Below the pieces are notes generated by a model. That model did no database searches, was not told the origin of the DNA, and saw nothing but the letters and a program-made list of their open reading frames with translations. Of a stretch of DNA of 11,584 nucleotides, positions 1-6,427 are shown piece by piece. Position numbers and translations under genes: made by a program. This DNA comes from Thermoflexales bacterium (GTDB taxonomy: Bacteria > Chloroflexota > Anaerolineae > Fen-1058): assembly GCA_030834835.1 (NCBI GenBank), contig JAUQXD010000409.1, positions 1 to 11,584 of the forward strand, written 5' to 3'. Position 1 is the stretch's first letter. Every line of letters starts with the position of its first letter.

Positions 1-234
1 CCCTTCATCAAAGAAGCGGGCATGTGCAAATTGCTCGGCTCGGAATACGCTTCGCGCTGCGTCGATCGCGCGGTGCAGATTCACGGCGCGCTGGGCTACA
101 GCCGCGACACCTTCATCGAGCGCGGCTTCCGCGATTCGCGCATCGCCGAAATCTTCGAGGGCACCAATGAAATTCAGCGCATCCTGATCGCCGAGCAAAT
201 GTTTAGAGAAGTGGGCGTGAAGATCAGGCCGTGA
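1..234 (+). CDS. acyl-CoA dehydrogenase, C-terminal end (partial, 5' end outside window)
   Basis: The last 77 residues of an acyl-CoA dehydrogenase are visible; the reading frame is open to the first base. The enzyme family oxidises acyl-CoA thioesters to 2-enoyl-CoA with FAD and passes the electrons to electron transfer flavoprotein. What shows this is the C-terminal helical domain: QIHGALGY, the ER-x-x-RDSRI stretch, and IFEGTNEIQ, whose Glu (codon 157-159) sits where medium-chain-type enzymes carry the catalytic base. The family is clear, but substrate chain length cannot be judged from this piece. The gene lies 57 bases upstream of etfB on the same strand, so it is very likely the dehydrogenase partner of the EtfBA pair. 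The end is normal, with a TGA stop. Confidence 0.93.
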   Translation, partial: PFIKEAGMCKLLGSEYASRCVDRAVQIHGALGYSRDTFIERGFRDSRIAEIFEGTNEIQRILIAEQMFREVGVKIRP

Positions 235-236
235 TG

Positions 237-273
237 CGTGGTGCGTGTCACGCAACCCGCAACACGTACCACG
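237..273. repeat. imperfect self-complementary spacer between acyl-CoA dehydrogenase and etfB
   Basis: A 12-base arm (237-248, CGTGGTGCGTGT) faces a second arm (262-273, ACACGTACCACG) that is its reverse complement with one G-U type mismatch; the loop is 13 bases. It begins three bases after the upstream stop codon and ends before the etfB ribosome binding site. There is no T-tract, so it is not a typical intrinsic terminator. It may act as an mRNA processing or stability element, or be a spacer repeat. Two other spacers of this kind follow etfB and etfA. Confidence 0.5.
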
Positions 274-291
274 TTCGGAAAGGATGGATGT

Positions 292-1062
292 ATGAAGATT
301 GTAGTGTGCATCAAACCGGTGCTTGATCCGCGCGGCATGACGGTGAACCGCAAAGCGGAGAAAGTATTTATCAATCAGGAAGACTACGTGATCGATCCGG
401 CGAGCAAGGCCGCACTGGAAGTGGCCGCGTCGCTGAAAGCGCAAGACCCAACGGCGCACGTGATCGCGATGTCGGTGGGCACCGATCGGGCCGATGACGC
501 CCTGCGCGAAGCGCTGGCGCGCGGCGCCGATCGCGCCATCCTGATCGGCCTGGACAACATCGACGCGTGGGCCGTGGCAAATTCACTTGCCGCCGCAATA
601 AACCGTCTGGGCGACATCGATCTGGTCTTGTGCGGCGAGCAATCGCTGGACACGGGCGCGGGCGAGTTGGGGCCGCGTCTCGCGGAAAATCTGGATTGGC
701 CGCAGATCACGCGCGCGGCGAGAGTCGAAGCGCATAGTAATGCGGCGCACGACGCGGGCTTCAAAGCGATCGTGCTTCACGACGGTTTCGTCGCGCAGAC
801 CATCAGCGCGCCCGCCGTGATCTCGATCATGCCGGAAGCGTTCACGGGCACCTTCGCCAACGGCTGGCGCTTGATGGATGCCTACAAGCAGATCGTGGTG
901 GACATCTGGCGCGCGGAAGAACTGGGCCTGAGCGAAGATGATCTGCGCACGCTGACGGCGAAGAAAGAAGAAGCCTTCCCGCCGGAGCGCCAACTCGGCA
1001 CGCCGGTGCGCAACGCGAAAGAACTCGTAATGATGTTGAAGCGGGAAAAGATTATTGCGTAA
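292..1062 (+). CDS. etfB: electron transfer flavoprotein subunit beta
   Basis: This 256-residue protein is the beta subunit of the soluble heterodimeric electron transfer flavoprotein, which takes electrons from acyl-CoA dehydrogenases. The N-terminus MKIVVCIKPVLDP is typical of EtfB. The nucleotide-binding stretch from Cys114 (CGEQSLDTGAGELGPRLAE) matches the EtfB signature that binds AMP, or a second flavin in bifurcating ETFs. The length is normal for the family. The start is the ATG at 292, preceded by GGAAAGGA; an upstream in-frame GTG at 238 lies inside the spacer hairpin and would add 18 unrelated residues. It stands between the dehydrogenase and etfA in one presumed operon. Confidence 0.95.
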   Translation: MKIVVCIKPVLDPRGMTVNRKAEKVFINQEDYVIDPASKAALEVAASLKAQDPTAHVIAMSVGTDRADDALREALARGADRAILIGLDNIDAWAVANSLAAAINRLGDIDLVLCGEQSLDTGAGELGPRLAENLDWPQITRAARVEAHSNAAHDAGFKAIVLHDGFVAQTISAPAVISIMPEAFTGTFANGWRLMDAYKQIVVDIWRAEELGLSEDDLRTLTAKKEEAFPPERQLGTPVRNAKELVMMLKREKIIA

Positions 1063-1069
1063 GGCGTAC

Positions 1070-1104
1070 TGCGTAATCAGTTGTTACGCATTACGGATTA
1101 CGCA
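1070..1104. repeat. self-complementary spacer between etfB and etfA
   Basis: The 9-base arms TGCGTAATC (1070-1078) and GATTACGCA (1096-1104) are perfect reverse complements. The loop itself repeats the same word family (TTACGCATTACG at 1084-1095), so the spacer is made of permuted copies of one 6-8 base word. It sits between the etfB stop and the etfA ribosome binding site. There is no T-tract. The word ATTACGCAT recurs once at 7627-7635 in another intergenic region. Confidence 0.5.
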
Positions 1105-1118
1105 TTAGAGGATTGAAC

Positions 1119-2114
1119 ATGGCACGATTAACTTACTCTGAAGAGCCTCGCGACATCTGGGTGGTGGCGGAAACGAAGGGCGGCGCGTTGACGCCGCTGA
1201 CGAAAGAACTGGTGTACGGCGCGCGCACCACCGCCGATATGATGGGCTTCTACGTCAAGGTTGCGCTGTTGGGATCGGGCGTGGCCGACCTCGCCAGCGA
1301 ACTGTATCCGGTGGGGGCCGATCGCGCGATCGTGGCCGAAGACGATCGATTGGCCGAATTCAGCGTGGAGCTGTGGCTAAAGGTGCTGAGCGATCTCTTC
1401 GTCGCGCAGCCGCCGGAATTTGTATTGTTCGGCGCCACCCCGATCGGTAATGCGCTGGCCCCACGGCTTGCACAGCGCTTCGGCGCCGGCTTCATCGGCA
1501 ACTGCGTGATGCTGAAGGTCGACGATTTCGATCGCTGTTTCATCGGGCGGCGCGCGGCCTTCGGCGGCGAATACTTCGACGTGATGACCACCGTCGGCAG
1601 CAAGTCGCACTTTGCCACCGCCCTGCCCGACACGTTCGGCGAACCGTATCCCGATGCCTCGCGCTACGGCGAAGTCGAAACGGCGGAAGTGAATCTCGAC
1701 GGCGTCGAAGCGAAAGTCGAAACGCTCGGGCCGGTGGACTACACGCTGCCTAAACCGAAGTTGAAGTATGCGAAGCGCATCGTCTCCGTCGGGCGGCAGG
1801 TGGGCGATGCTTCGTGCGCCGAACTTCTGGCACAGACAATCGGCGCACAATTGGCCGGTGTGCGCGAAGCCATCGATGAAGGCTACATCACCGAAGATCA
1901 AGTGGTGGGCATCACGGGCGAGCGTGTGCGGCCCGAGCTGTACATCGCGCTGGGCATTCGCGGCGATACCATGCACACCTGGGGCATGAAAGACGCGCGC
2001 TACGTGGTGGCCGTGCATCCCGACGCCGACGCGCCGATCTTGAAGCAGGCCGACGCGGCCATTGTGGGTGATCCGGCGAAGTGGGCGGGAGAGTTGGCGA
2101 AACTACTTGAGTGA
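1119..2114 (+). CDS. etfA: electron transfer flavoprotein subunit alpha
   Basis: This 331-residue protein is the alpha subunit of ETF, which carries the redox-active FAD in its C-terminal domain. The C-terminal FAD domain is recognisable from VGRQVGD through GITGERVRPELYIALGI (around residues 264-280), then HTWGMKDARYVVAVHPDADAPI and ADAAIVGD. The start is the ATG at 1119, six bases after AGAGGA; a TTG two codons upstream is less likely. One deviation is visible: the loop that usually reads GISGAIQH reads GIRGDTMH here (Gly279-His286), so the usual Ser next to the isoalloxazine is Arg, and GQTG is GITG. The electrons probably go on to an ETF:quinone oxidoreductase encoded elsewhere. The gene ends just before a strong terminator. 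Confidence 0.93.
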   Translation: MARLTYSEEPRDIWVVAETKGGALTPLTKELVYGARTTADMMGFYVKVALLGSGVADLASELYPVGADRAIVAEDDRLAEFSVELWLKVLSDLFVAQPPEFVLFGATPIGNALAPRLAQRFGAGFIGNCVMLKVDDFDRCFIGRRAAFGGEYFDVMTTVGSKSHFATALPDTFGEPYPDASRYGEVETAEVNLDGVEAKVETLGPVDYTLPKPKLKYAKRIVSVGRQVGDASCAELLAQTIGAQLAGVREAIDEGYITEDQVVGITGERVRPELYIALGIRGDTMHTWGMKDARYVVAVHPDADAPILKQADAAIVGDPAKWAGELAKLLE

Positions 2115-2145
2115 TGAGTGAAACTCACTCGCTACTCGTCATCAC
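2111..2145. repeat. self-complementary spacer overlapping the etfA stop
   Basis: The outer arms GTGAT (2111-2115) and ATCAC (2141-2145) enclose an inner hairpin GAGTGA/TCACTC (2116-2121 with 2125-2130). The element includes the etfA TGA stop and precedes the real terminator. It is the third spacer in this operon made of short self-complementary words, each with a different word. Confidence 0.4.
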
Positions 2146-2155
2146 GGCTGTGTAC

Positions 2156-2193
2156 ACAGACTCGCTCTGAAATAAAGAGCGAGTCTGTTTTTT
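2156..2193 (+). terminator. intrinsic terminator after etfA
   Basis: A perfect 12-bp stem (2157-2168 with 2176-2187, extendable by one A-U pair) with a 7-base loop is followed directly by six Ts (2188-2193). This is a textbook rho-independent terminator. It separates the etf operon from the lar operon that starts about 75 bases later. Confidence 0.93.
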
Positions 2194-2215
2194 GTGCGGG
2201 TTGCGCGAACGCCAA

Positions 2216-2224
2216 TGCTATAAT
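2216..2224 (+). promoter_or_regulatory. extended -10 promoter of the lar operon
   Basis: TGCTATAAT is a perfect -10 hexamer (2219-2224) with the TG extension one base upstream. No good -35 hexamer lies 16-18 bases upstream, as expected for an extended -10 promoter. The predicted transcript start is near 2231, giving a leader of about 40 bases before larE. The same TGCTAYAAT motif is found before two minus-strand genes in this window. Confidence 0.75.
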
Positions 2225-2228
2225 GGCG

Positions 2229-2244
2229 GCCACTCAATAGTGGC
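2229..2244. promoter_or_regulatory. inverted repeat at the lar transcript start
   Basis: GCCACT (2229-2234) and AGTGGC (2239-2244) are perfect reverse complements around a CAAT loop. The repeat covers the predicted transcription start. It could be an operator for a repressor or a 5' stabilising hairpin in the leader mRNA. The sequence does not decide which. Confidence 0.4.
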
Positions 2245-2269
2245 ACCCTTATCGGAATGGAGAGAACAG

Positions 2270-3079
2270 ATGAACGAAAAAGAACTGAGTTTAAGACGGA
2301 TTGTGCGAGAACTCGATCGAGTGGTGGTGGCATATTCGGGCGGCATCGACAGCACGCTGCTGGCAATGATCGCGGGGGACGAGTTGGGCGATCGGGCGGT
2401 GGCGGTGACCGCGGTGTCGCCAAGTTTGCCGCATGCTGATCTGGAAGAAGCCCAATCGATTGCGAAACAATTTCACTTCGCGCATGTGTTGATCGACAGC
2501 CACGAACTGGACGATCCAAACTATCAGGCCAACACGCCGCTCCGCTGCTATTTCTGCAAGCACGAAGTGTACGGTGAACTGACCGCCTACGCGCGCGAAC
2601 ACAACTTCGCGCACGTGATCGATGGGACAAATCTGGATGACCTCGGCGATGTGCGACCCGGCCGCAAGGCAGCCAGCGAAGCGGGCGTGCGCTCGCCGTT
2701 GATCGAGGCGCAGTTCACCAAGCAGGAGGTGCGCGATCTGGCACGTACATTGGGCCTGCCCAACTGGGACAAACCGGCGGCGGCCTGTTTATCGTCGCGC
2801 ATTCCACACGGCACGGCGGTCACGATTCAGTTGTTGTCGCAAGTGGAACAGGCCGAAATGATCCTGCATGGTCTGGGCCTGCGGCAGGTGCGTGTGCGCC
2901 ATCACGGCGAGGTGGCGCGATTGGAAGTTGATCCGGCTGATTTTGATCACGTGCTGGGTCAACGCGAGATCATCGTCGAACGATTGAAAGCAATTGGCTA
3001 CACCTTTGTGGCGCTCGATCTGATCGGCTATCGCATGGGCAGCCTCAATCAACTCGTGAAGGTGTCGCATGGATCGTGA
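2270..3079 (+). CDS. larE: LarE, sulfur insertase for nickel-pincer nucleotide cofactor
   Basis: This 269-residue PP-loop ATP pyrophosphatase inserts sulfur into pyridinium-3,5-biscarboxylic acid mononucleotide to give the dithiocarboxylic acid form, the second step of NPN cofactor synthesis. The PP-loop is SGGIDS (residues 23-28), followed by the family's DGTNLDD (118-124), DVRPGRKAA and PAAACLSSRIP (169-179). Three cysteines stand out: Cys93 and Cys96 in RCYFCK, and Cys173 in the ACLSSR motif. Cys173 corresponds to the residue that is sacrificed in the Lactiplantibacillus enzyme. Family knowledge says homologues with three such cysteines bind a [4Fe-4S] cluster and work catalytically; that this one does is an inference. 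The start is the ATG at 2270, after GGAGAGA. It overlaps larB by 11 bases. Confidence 0.93.
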   Translation: MNEKELSLRRIVRELDRVVVAYSGGIDSTLLAMIAGDELGDRAVAVTAVSPSLPHADLEEAQSIAKQFHFAHVLIDSHELDDPNYQANTPLRCYFCKHEVYGELTAYAREHNFAHVIDGTNLDDLGDVRPGRKAASEAGVRSPLIEAQFTKQEVRDLARTLGLPNWDKPAAACLSSRIPHGTAVTIQLLSQVEQAEMILHGLGLRQVRVRHHGEVARLEVDPADFDHVLGQREIIVERLKAIGYTFVALDLIGYRMGSLNQLVKVSHGS

Positions 3080-3827
3080 TCAACTGCGCTCGATCTTGAG
3101 CGACGTGGCCGATCGTACCCGTTCGATCGACGAGGCGCTGACTGCGCTGCGCGACCTGCCCTACGAAGACGCGACGGCAGCCGTGATCGATCATCATCGC
3201 TCGCTGCGGACGGGCGTGCCGGAAGTGGTCTACGGCGCGAGCAAAACTCCACAGCAGATCGCGGCCATCGTCGAGCGAATGATGATGCGGAACGGGCGCG
3301 CCATCGTGACGCGCGCGTCGCGCGAGGCCGTCGAAGCGGTGCGCGCAAAACACCCTGACATGCAAGACTTTGAAGTGGCGCGGATGATCGCGGTGGGCAC
3401 ATTTCCCATGCCGCAATCCGATCGATTCGTCGCCGTTGTGTCGGCGGGCACCTCGGATTTGCCCATCGCCGAAGAGGCCGCGATCACGATCGAGTTGTTG
3501 GGCACGCACGTCGAGCGTGTTTATGACGTGGGTGTCGCTGGCGTCCATCGCCTGTTGGATAAACGCGACGTGTTGTGGAAAGCCTCTGCGGTCGTCGCGG
3601 TCGCAGGCATGGAAGGCGCACTGGCGACCGTCGTTGGCGGCCTGGTCGATTGCCCGACGATTGCGGTGCCTACCAGCGTGGGCTATGGCGCGAGTTTCAA
3701 CGGCATCGCGGCGCTGCTGGCGATGTTGAACTCGTGCGCGCCCGGCGTGTCGGTGGTCAACATCGATAATGGCTTTGGCGCAGGCGTCTGCGCGCATATG
3801 GTGGTGAGAGGCACGCAATGCGCATAG
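3069..3827 (+). CDS. larB: LarB, pyridinium-3,5-biscarboxylic acid mononucleotide synthase
   Basis: This 252-residue enzyme carboxylates and hydrolyses nicotinic acid adenine dinucleotide, the first step of NPN synthesis. The C-terminal half is the PurE-like (AIR carboxylase) domain: SAGTSDLPIAEEA (from Ser125), GMEGALATVVGGL (from Gly180), PTSVGYGASFNGIAALLAML, and NSCAPGVSVVNIDNGFGAG. Cys223 in NSC is at the position of the cysteine that forms a covalent adduct with the pyridinium ring in characterised LarB. The length is normal. It starts inside the end of larE (11-base overlap, AAGG six bases before the ATG) and overlaps larC by 10 bases, so the three genes are probably translationally coupled. 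Confidence 0.95.
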   Translation: MDRDQLRSILSDVADRTRSIDEALTALRDLPYEDATAAVIDHHRSLRTGVPEVVYGASKTPQQIAAIVERMMMRNGRAIVTRASREAVEAVRAKHPDMQDFEVARMIAVGTFPMPQSDRFVAVVSAGTSDLPIAEEAAITIELLGTHVERVYDVGVAGVHRLLDKRDVLWKASAVVAVAGMEGALATVVGGLVDCPTIAVPTSVGYGASFNGIAALLAMLNSCAPGVSVVNIDNGFGAGVCAHMVVRGTQCA

Positions 3828-4993
3828 CGTACTTCGATTGTATCGGCGGCGCGAGCGGCGATATGCTGCTGGGCGCGTTGATCGATGTGGGTGCATCAAT
3901 TGAGGTCGTGCGCTCGGCAATCGATCGACTGCGCCTGCCCGATTGCGAAGTCCACACTGAGCGTGTGATGAAGGGTGCGTTGTCGGCGCTGCAGGCCACG
4001 GTGAAAACGCCGCGCAAAGAAACCCATCGACATTACACTGATCTGGTCGCCATCGTTTCAACGACTGATCTGCCTGATGAGATCAAAGCGCCAGCACTGG
4101 CGATGCTGCGGCGCGTAGGCGAAGTGGAAGCGGGCATTCACAGCGAACCGCTCGAATCCATTCACTTGCACGAACTCGGCGGCGATGACACGTTGATCGA
4201 CATTGTGGGGGTGCTGCTGGCGCTGGCTGATTTGAAGATCGATCGCGTGTACGTCTCGTCGCTACCGCTGGCACGCGGCTGGACGAAGTCGCAGCATGGG
4301 CAACTGCCGCTGCCTGCGCCCGCGACGTTGGCGCTTCTCAAAGGTGCGCCCGTGCGCTATGTCGATAACGTTGAGGCGGAGCTCGTCACGCCGACAGGCG
4401 CAGTGCTGCTAACCTCGTTGGCCGATCAGTATAGCGGCTTTCCGCCGATGACACTGCAATCAATCGGGGTGGGTGCGGGCCGCCGGGACATGCCGTTCCC
4501 AAACGTCGTGCGAGTGTTGATCGGTGAAGCGGCGAATGACGGTTTGATCGTTGAGACCTTAACGCTGTTGGAGACGAACATCGACGATCTCAATCCGCAG
4601 GTGTATGAGCACGTGCTGAATCGGCTGTTTGACGCGGGCGCGCTCGACGTGACACTGACGCCCATCCACATGAAGAAGAATCGACCCGCGACGACGCTGA
4701 GCGCACTGTGTCAGGCAGATAAGGCTGATGCCTTGTTGAAGATTATTCTGTCGGAGACGACGACCTTAGGGGTGCGGCGACAAACGATCGAACGGGTGAG
4801 TTTGCCGCGAACGATCGAGACGGTGGAGACGCCCTACGGATCGATCCGCGTGAAGGTGGCGCGTTGGGGTGACATCGAGCGAGCCGTGCCAGAGTATGAA
4901 GACTGCCGCCGCGCAGCCGAGGAACATCACGTGCCGCTGATTGAAGTGATAGCGGCTGTTCGCGCAGCAATCCGGTTTTCTTCCATGAAATAA
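3818..4993 (+). CDS. larC: LarC, nickel insertion protein for nickel-pincer nucleotide cofactor
   Basis: This 391-residue protein inserts Ni(II) into the dithiocarboxylated pyridinium nucleotide, the last step of NPN synthesis; CTP dependence is known for the family. The N-terminal signature is YFDCIGGASGDMLLGA (residues 5-20), followed by HLHELGGDDTLIDIVG (from His116), in which the His and Asp residues are candidate metal or nucleotide ligands. The C-terminal domain holds ETNIDDLNPQVYE (from Glu252) and HMKKNRP. In Lactiplantibacillus, LarC is made by a programmed frameshift between two ORFs; here both halves are in one uninterrupted frame. The start is the ATG at 3818, six bases after GAGAGG and inside the end of larB. 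No clear terminator is visible after the gene. Confidence 0.95.
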   Translation: MRIAYFDCIGGASGDMLLGALIDVGASIEVVRSAIDRLRLPDCEVHTERVMKGALSALQATVKTPRKETHRHYTDLVAIVSTTDLPDEIKAPALAMLRRVGEVEAGIHSEPLESIHLHELGGDDTLIDIVGVLLALADLKIDRVYVSSLPLARGWTKSQHGQLPLPAPATLALLKGAPVRYVDNVEAELVTPTGAVLLTSLADQYSGFPPMTLQSIGVGAGRRDMPFPNVVRVLIGEAANDGLIVETLTLLETNIDDLNPQVYEHVLNRLFDAGALDVTLTPIHMKKNRPATTLSALCQADKADALLKIILSETTTLGVRRQTIERVSLPRTIETVETPYGSIRVKVARWGDIERAVPEYEDCRRAAEEHHVPLIEVIAAVRAAIRFSSMK

Positions 4994-5053
4994 CGCGAAT
5001 CATTTGAATTGATGCGCTGCATGATGATCGACGCCACGATATTCACTGCCAAC

Positions 5054-5082
5054 TTGTCGCCGCATGAGGCCCGTAGTAAACT
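5054..5082 (+). promoter_or_regulatory. possible promoter of the HEAT-repeat membrane protein gene
   Basis: TTGTCG (5054-5059) and TAAACT (5077-5082) are separated by 17 bases; each matches the sigma-70 consensus at four of six positions. This is a weak call, supported mainly by spacing and by its place in the 129-base gap after larC. Confidence 0.3.
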
Positions 5083-5122
5083 GACTTTGTTTTGACCTCA
5101 CCCCTCACTTGTTAGGAATAGT

Positions 5123-6382
5123 ATGCGAGCCCATAGCGAAAGCCTATGCGAGGCCATCATCGCCAAGCTGGGCAACACCGATGAAAAAGTTCGACAACCA
5201 GCGATGTTGGCCCTGGTCGAGATGGGCAAACCGGCCGTCGAGCCGTTGCTAGCCGTGTTGCACCCCACTCGCCCACCGCTATGGCTCGATTTGTTTACAG
5301 GTCGTTCTCGATCTTGGCCGGCGGCAGTTGCGCGCGCAAGTGCCGTTCAGTGCCTCGGTCGCATTGGCGATATACGCGCCGTCAAACCCCTGATCACAGT
5401 CCTTCACGACTCTGATTGGACCGTACGGCAACACGCCGCTGAGGCGCTTGGTCGCTTGAGTGATCCATCAGCTGTTGAACCGTTGATCAATGCGCTGTCT
5501 GATAGTGTCTGGACAGTCCGGCAAACCGCCGCCGAGGCGTTGGGCCAGCTTGGTGATGTGCGTGCGGTCGAGCTGCTCAGCTATGCTTTGCGGGATAGCG
5601 AATGGCCTGTGCGCGAACAAGCCGCACACGCGCTCGGCAACCTCTGTGAGGCACGTGCTACCAAGCCATTGGCGCGGGCATTGCGTGATCGCTGCTGGAA
5701 AGTCTCGGACGCTGCGGTTTATGCTCTCAGCCGAATCGGCACACGCCGTGCAAATATCGCGTTACTTCGCCGCTCGTGGTATTTGATCATGGCTGCAATC
5801 ACGCTCGGTATTCTTGGTTGGTCGGTTGATTCATGGTTCGTGGGATTAGCAGCAGCAACGCTGCTCGGCGCTGTCTTTGGCGTCAGCGGTGGTCTATTGA
5901 GCAAATGGGGGACCCGGTATGGCGTCTTCTGGATGACCCTTCAGCCAATGTTAGGCGCTAATCTGGCTCGCACTGGTAGTGAAAGTGCCACCAGTGGTTT
6001 TGTCGGCGGCATGTTTGGCCTGTTTATGTTGGCGATCTTCACTGGCCGAATGCCTGGAAGAAAAACTATTTGGGGAATCATCGCGACAATTGCGCTAGCC
6101 TTCATAGGCCTAAGCACTCTACCGCTCATTGTTGACTTGCCTGAACCAATCATTCGCATCGTCCAGTTTCTGCGTGGAGAATCAGGCATATTCGTTTGGA
6201 CAGTAGGTCTACCGCTATTTTGGCTTGTCCTGTCCTGGAGATCCGAGCCACCAGCCTGGCGCCTGACTACACAGGTCAAGAACGAAACTATCATGTGTGC
6301 GTGCGCAGGGGCGATTGGCGCAGTGCTGGGTATGGCCCTTGTCCTAATCCTTACCTATTTGGTGCAGACCTTCATCAGGTAA
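5123..6382 (+). CDS. HEAT-repeat protein with C-terminal multi-pass membrane domain
   Basis: I do not recognise a named family for this 419-residue protein. The N-terminal half (about residues 20-216) consists of PBS-lyase-type HEAT repeats. Trp99, Trp130, Trp161 and Trp192 recur at exactly 31-residue steps in D-S-x-W-T-V-R-Q-like motifs, each followed by an AAEALG helix. A degenerate first repeat (about 22-47) is separated from the rest by a Pro/Trp-rich insert (about 48-68). From residue 218 on the protein is hydrophobic, with likely membrane segments near 218-234, 236-258, 292-307, 315-336, 356-371 and 391-413. There is no signal peptide, so the repeats are presumably cytoplasmic and the C-terminal half anchors them. 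HEAT repeats bind proteins, which suggests a scaffold or sensor role, but no function can be assigned. The start ATG follows TTAGGA. Its use of GATC-rich codons is lower than in the neighbouring genes. Confidence 0.8.
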   Translation: MRAHSESLCEAIIAKLGNTDEKVRQPAMLALVEMGKPAVEPLLAVLHPTRPPLWLDLFTGRSRSWPAAVARASAVQCLGRIGDIRAVKPLITVLHDSDWTVRQHAAEALGRLSDPSAVEPLINALSDSVWTVRQTAAEALGQLGDVRAVELLSYALRDSEWPVREQAAHALGNLCEARATKPLARALRDRCWKVSDAAVYALSRIGTRRANIALLRRSWYLIMAAITLGILGWSVDSWFVGLAAATLLGAVFGVSGGLLSKWGTRYGVFWMTLQPMLGANLARTGSESATSGFVGGMFGLFMLAIFTGRMPGRKTIWGIIATIALAFIGLSTLPLIVDLPEPIIRIVQFLRGESGIFVWTVGLPLFWLVLSWRSEPPAWRLTTQVKNETIMCACAGAIGAVLGMALVLILTYLVQTFIR

Positions 6383-6427
6383 GCATTGCTTATCGATGGA
6401 CTTCGAGTAGCGCATCGCGTTCTTCGA

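Noticed and set aside
1377..2018. Minus-strand open frame of 213 codons opposite etfA
   Set aside because: Shadow of etfA: low-information His/Phe/Arg-rich translation with no motifs.
3045..4061. Long minus-strand open frame (338 codons) opposite larB and the start of larC
   Set aside because: It is rich in His/Arg from antisense GC-rich codons, has no recognisable domain, and lies opposite two well supported genes.
6383..6427. Terminator between the convergent HEAT-repeat and desaturase genes
   Set aside because: Only a 4-bp AAGC/GCTT pairing without a T-tract was visible.
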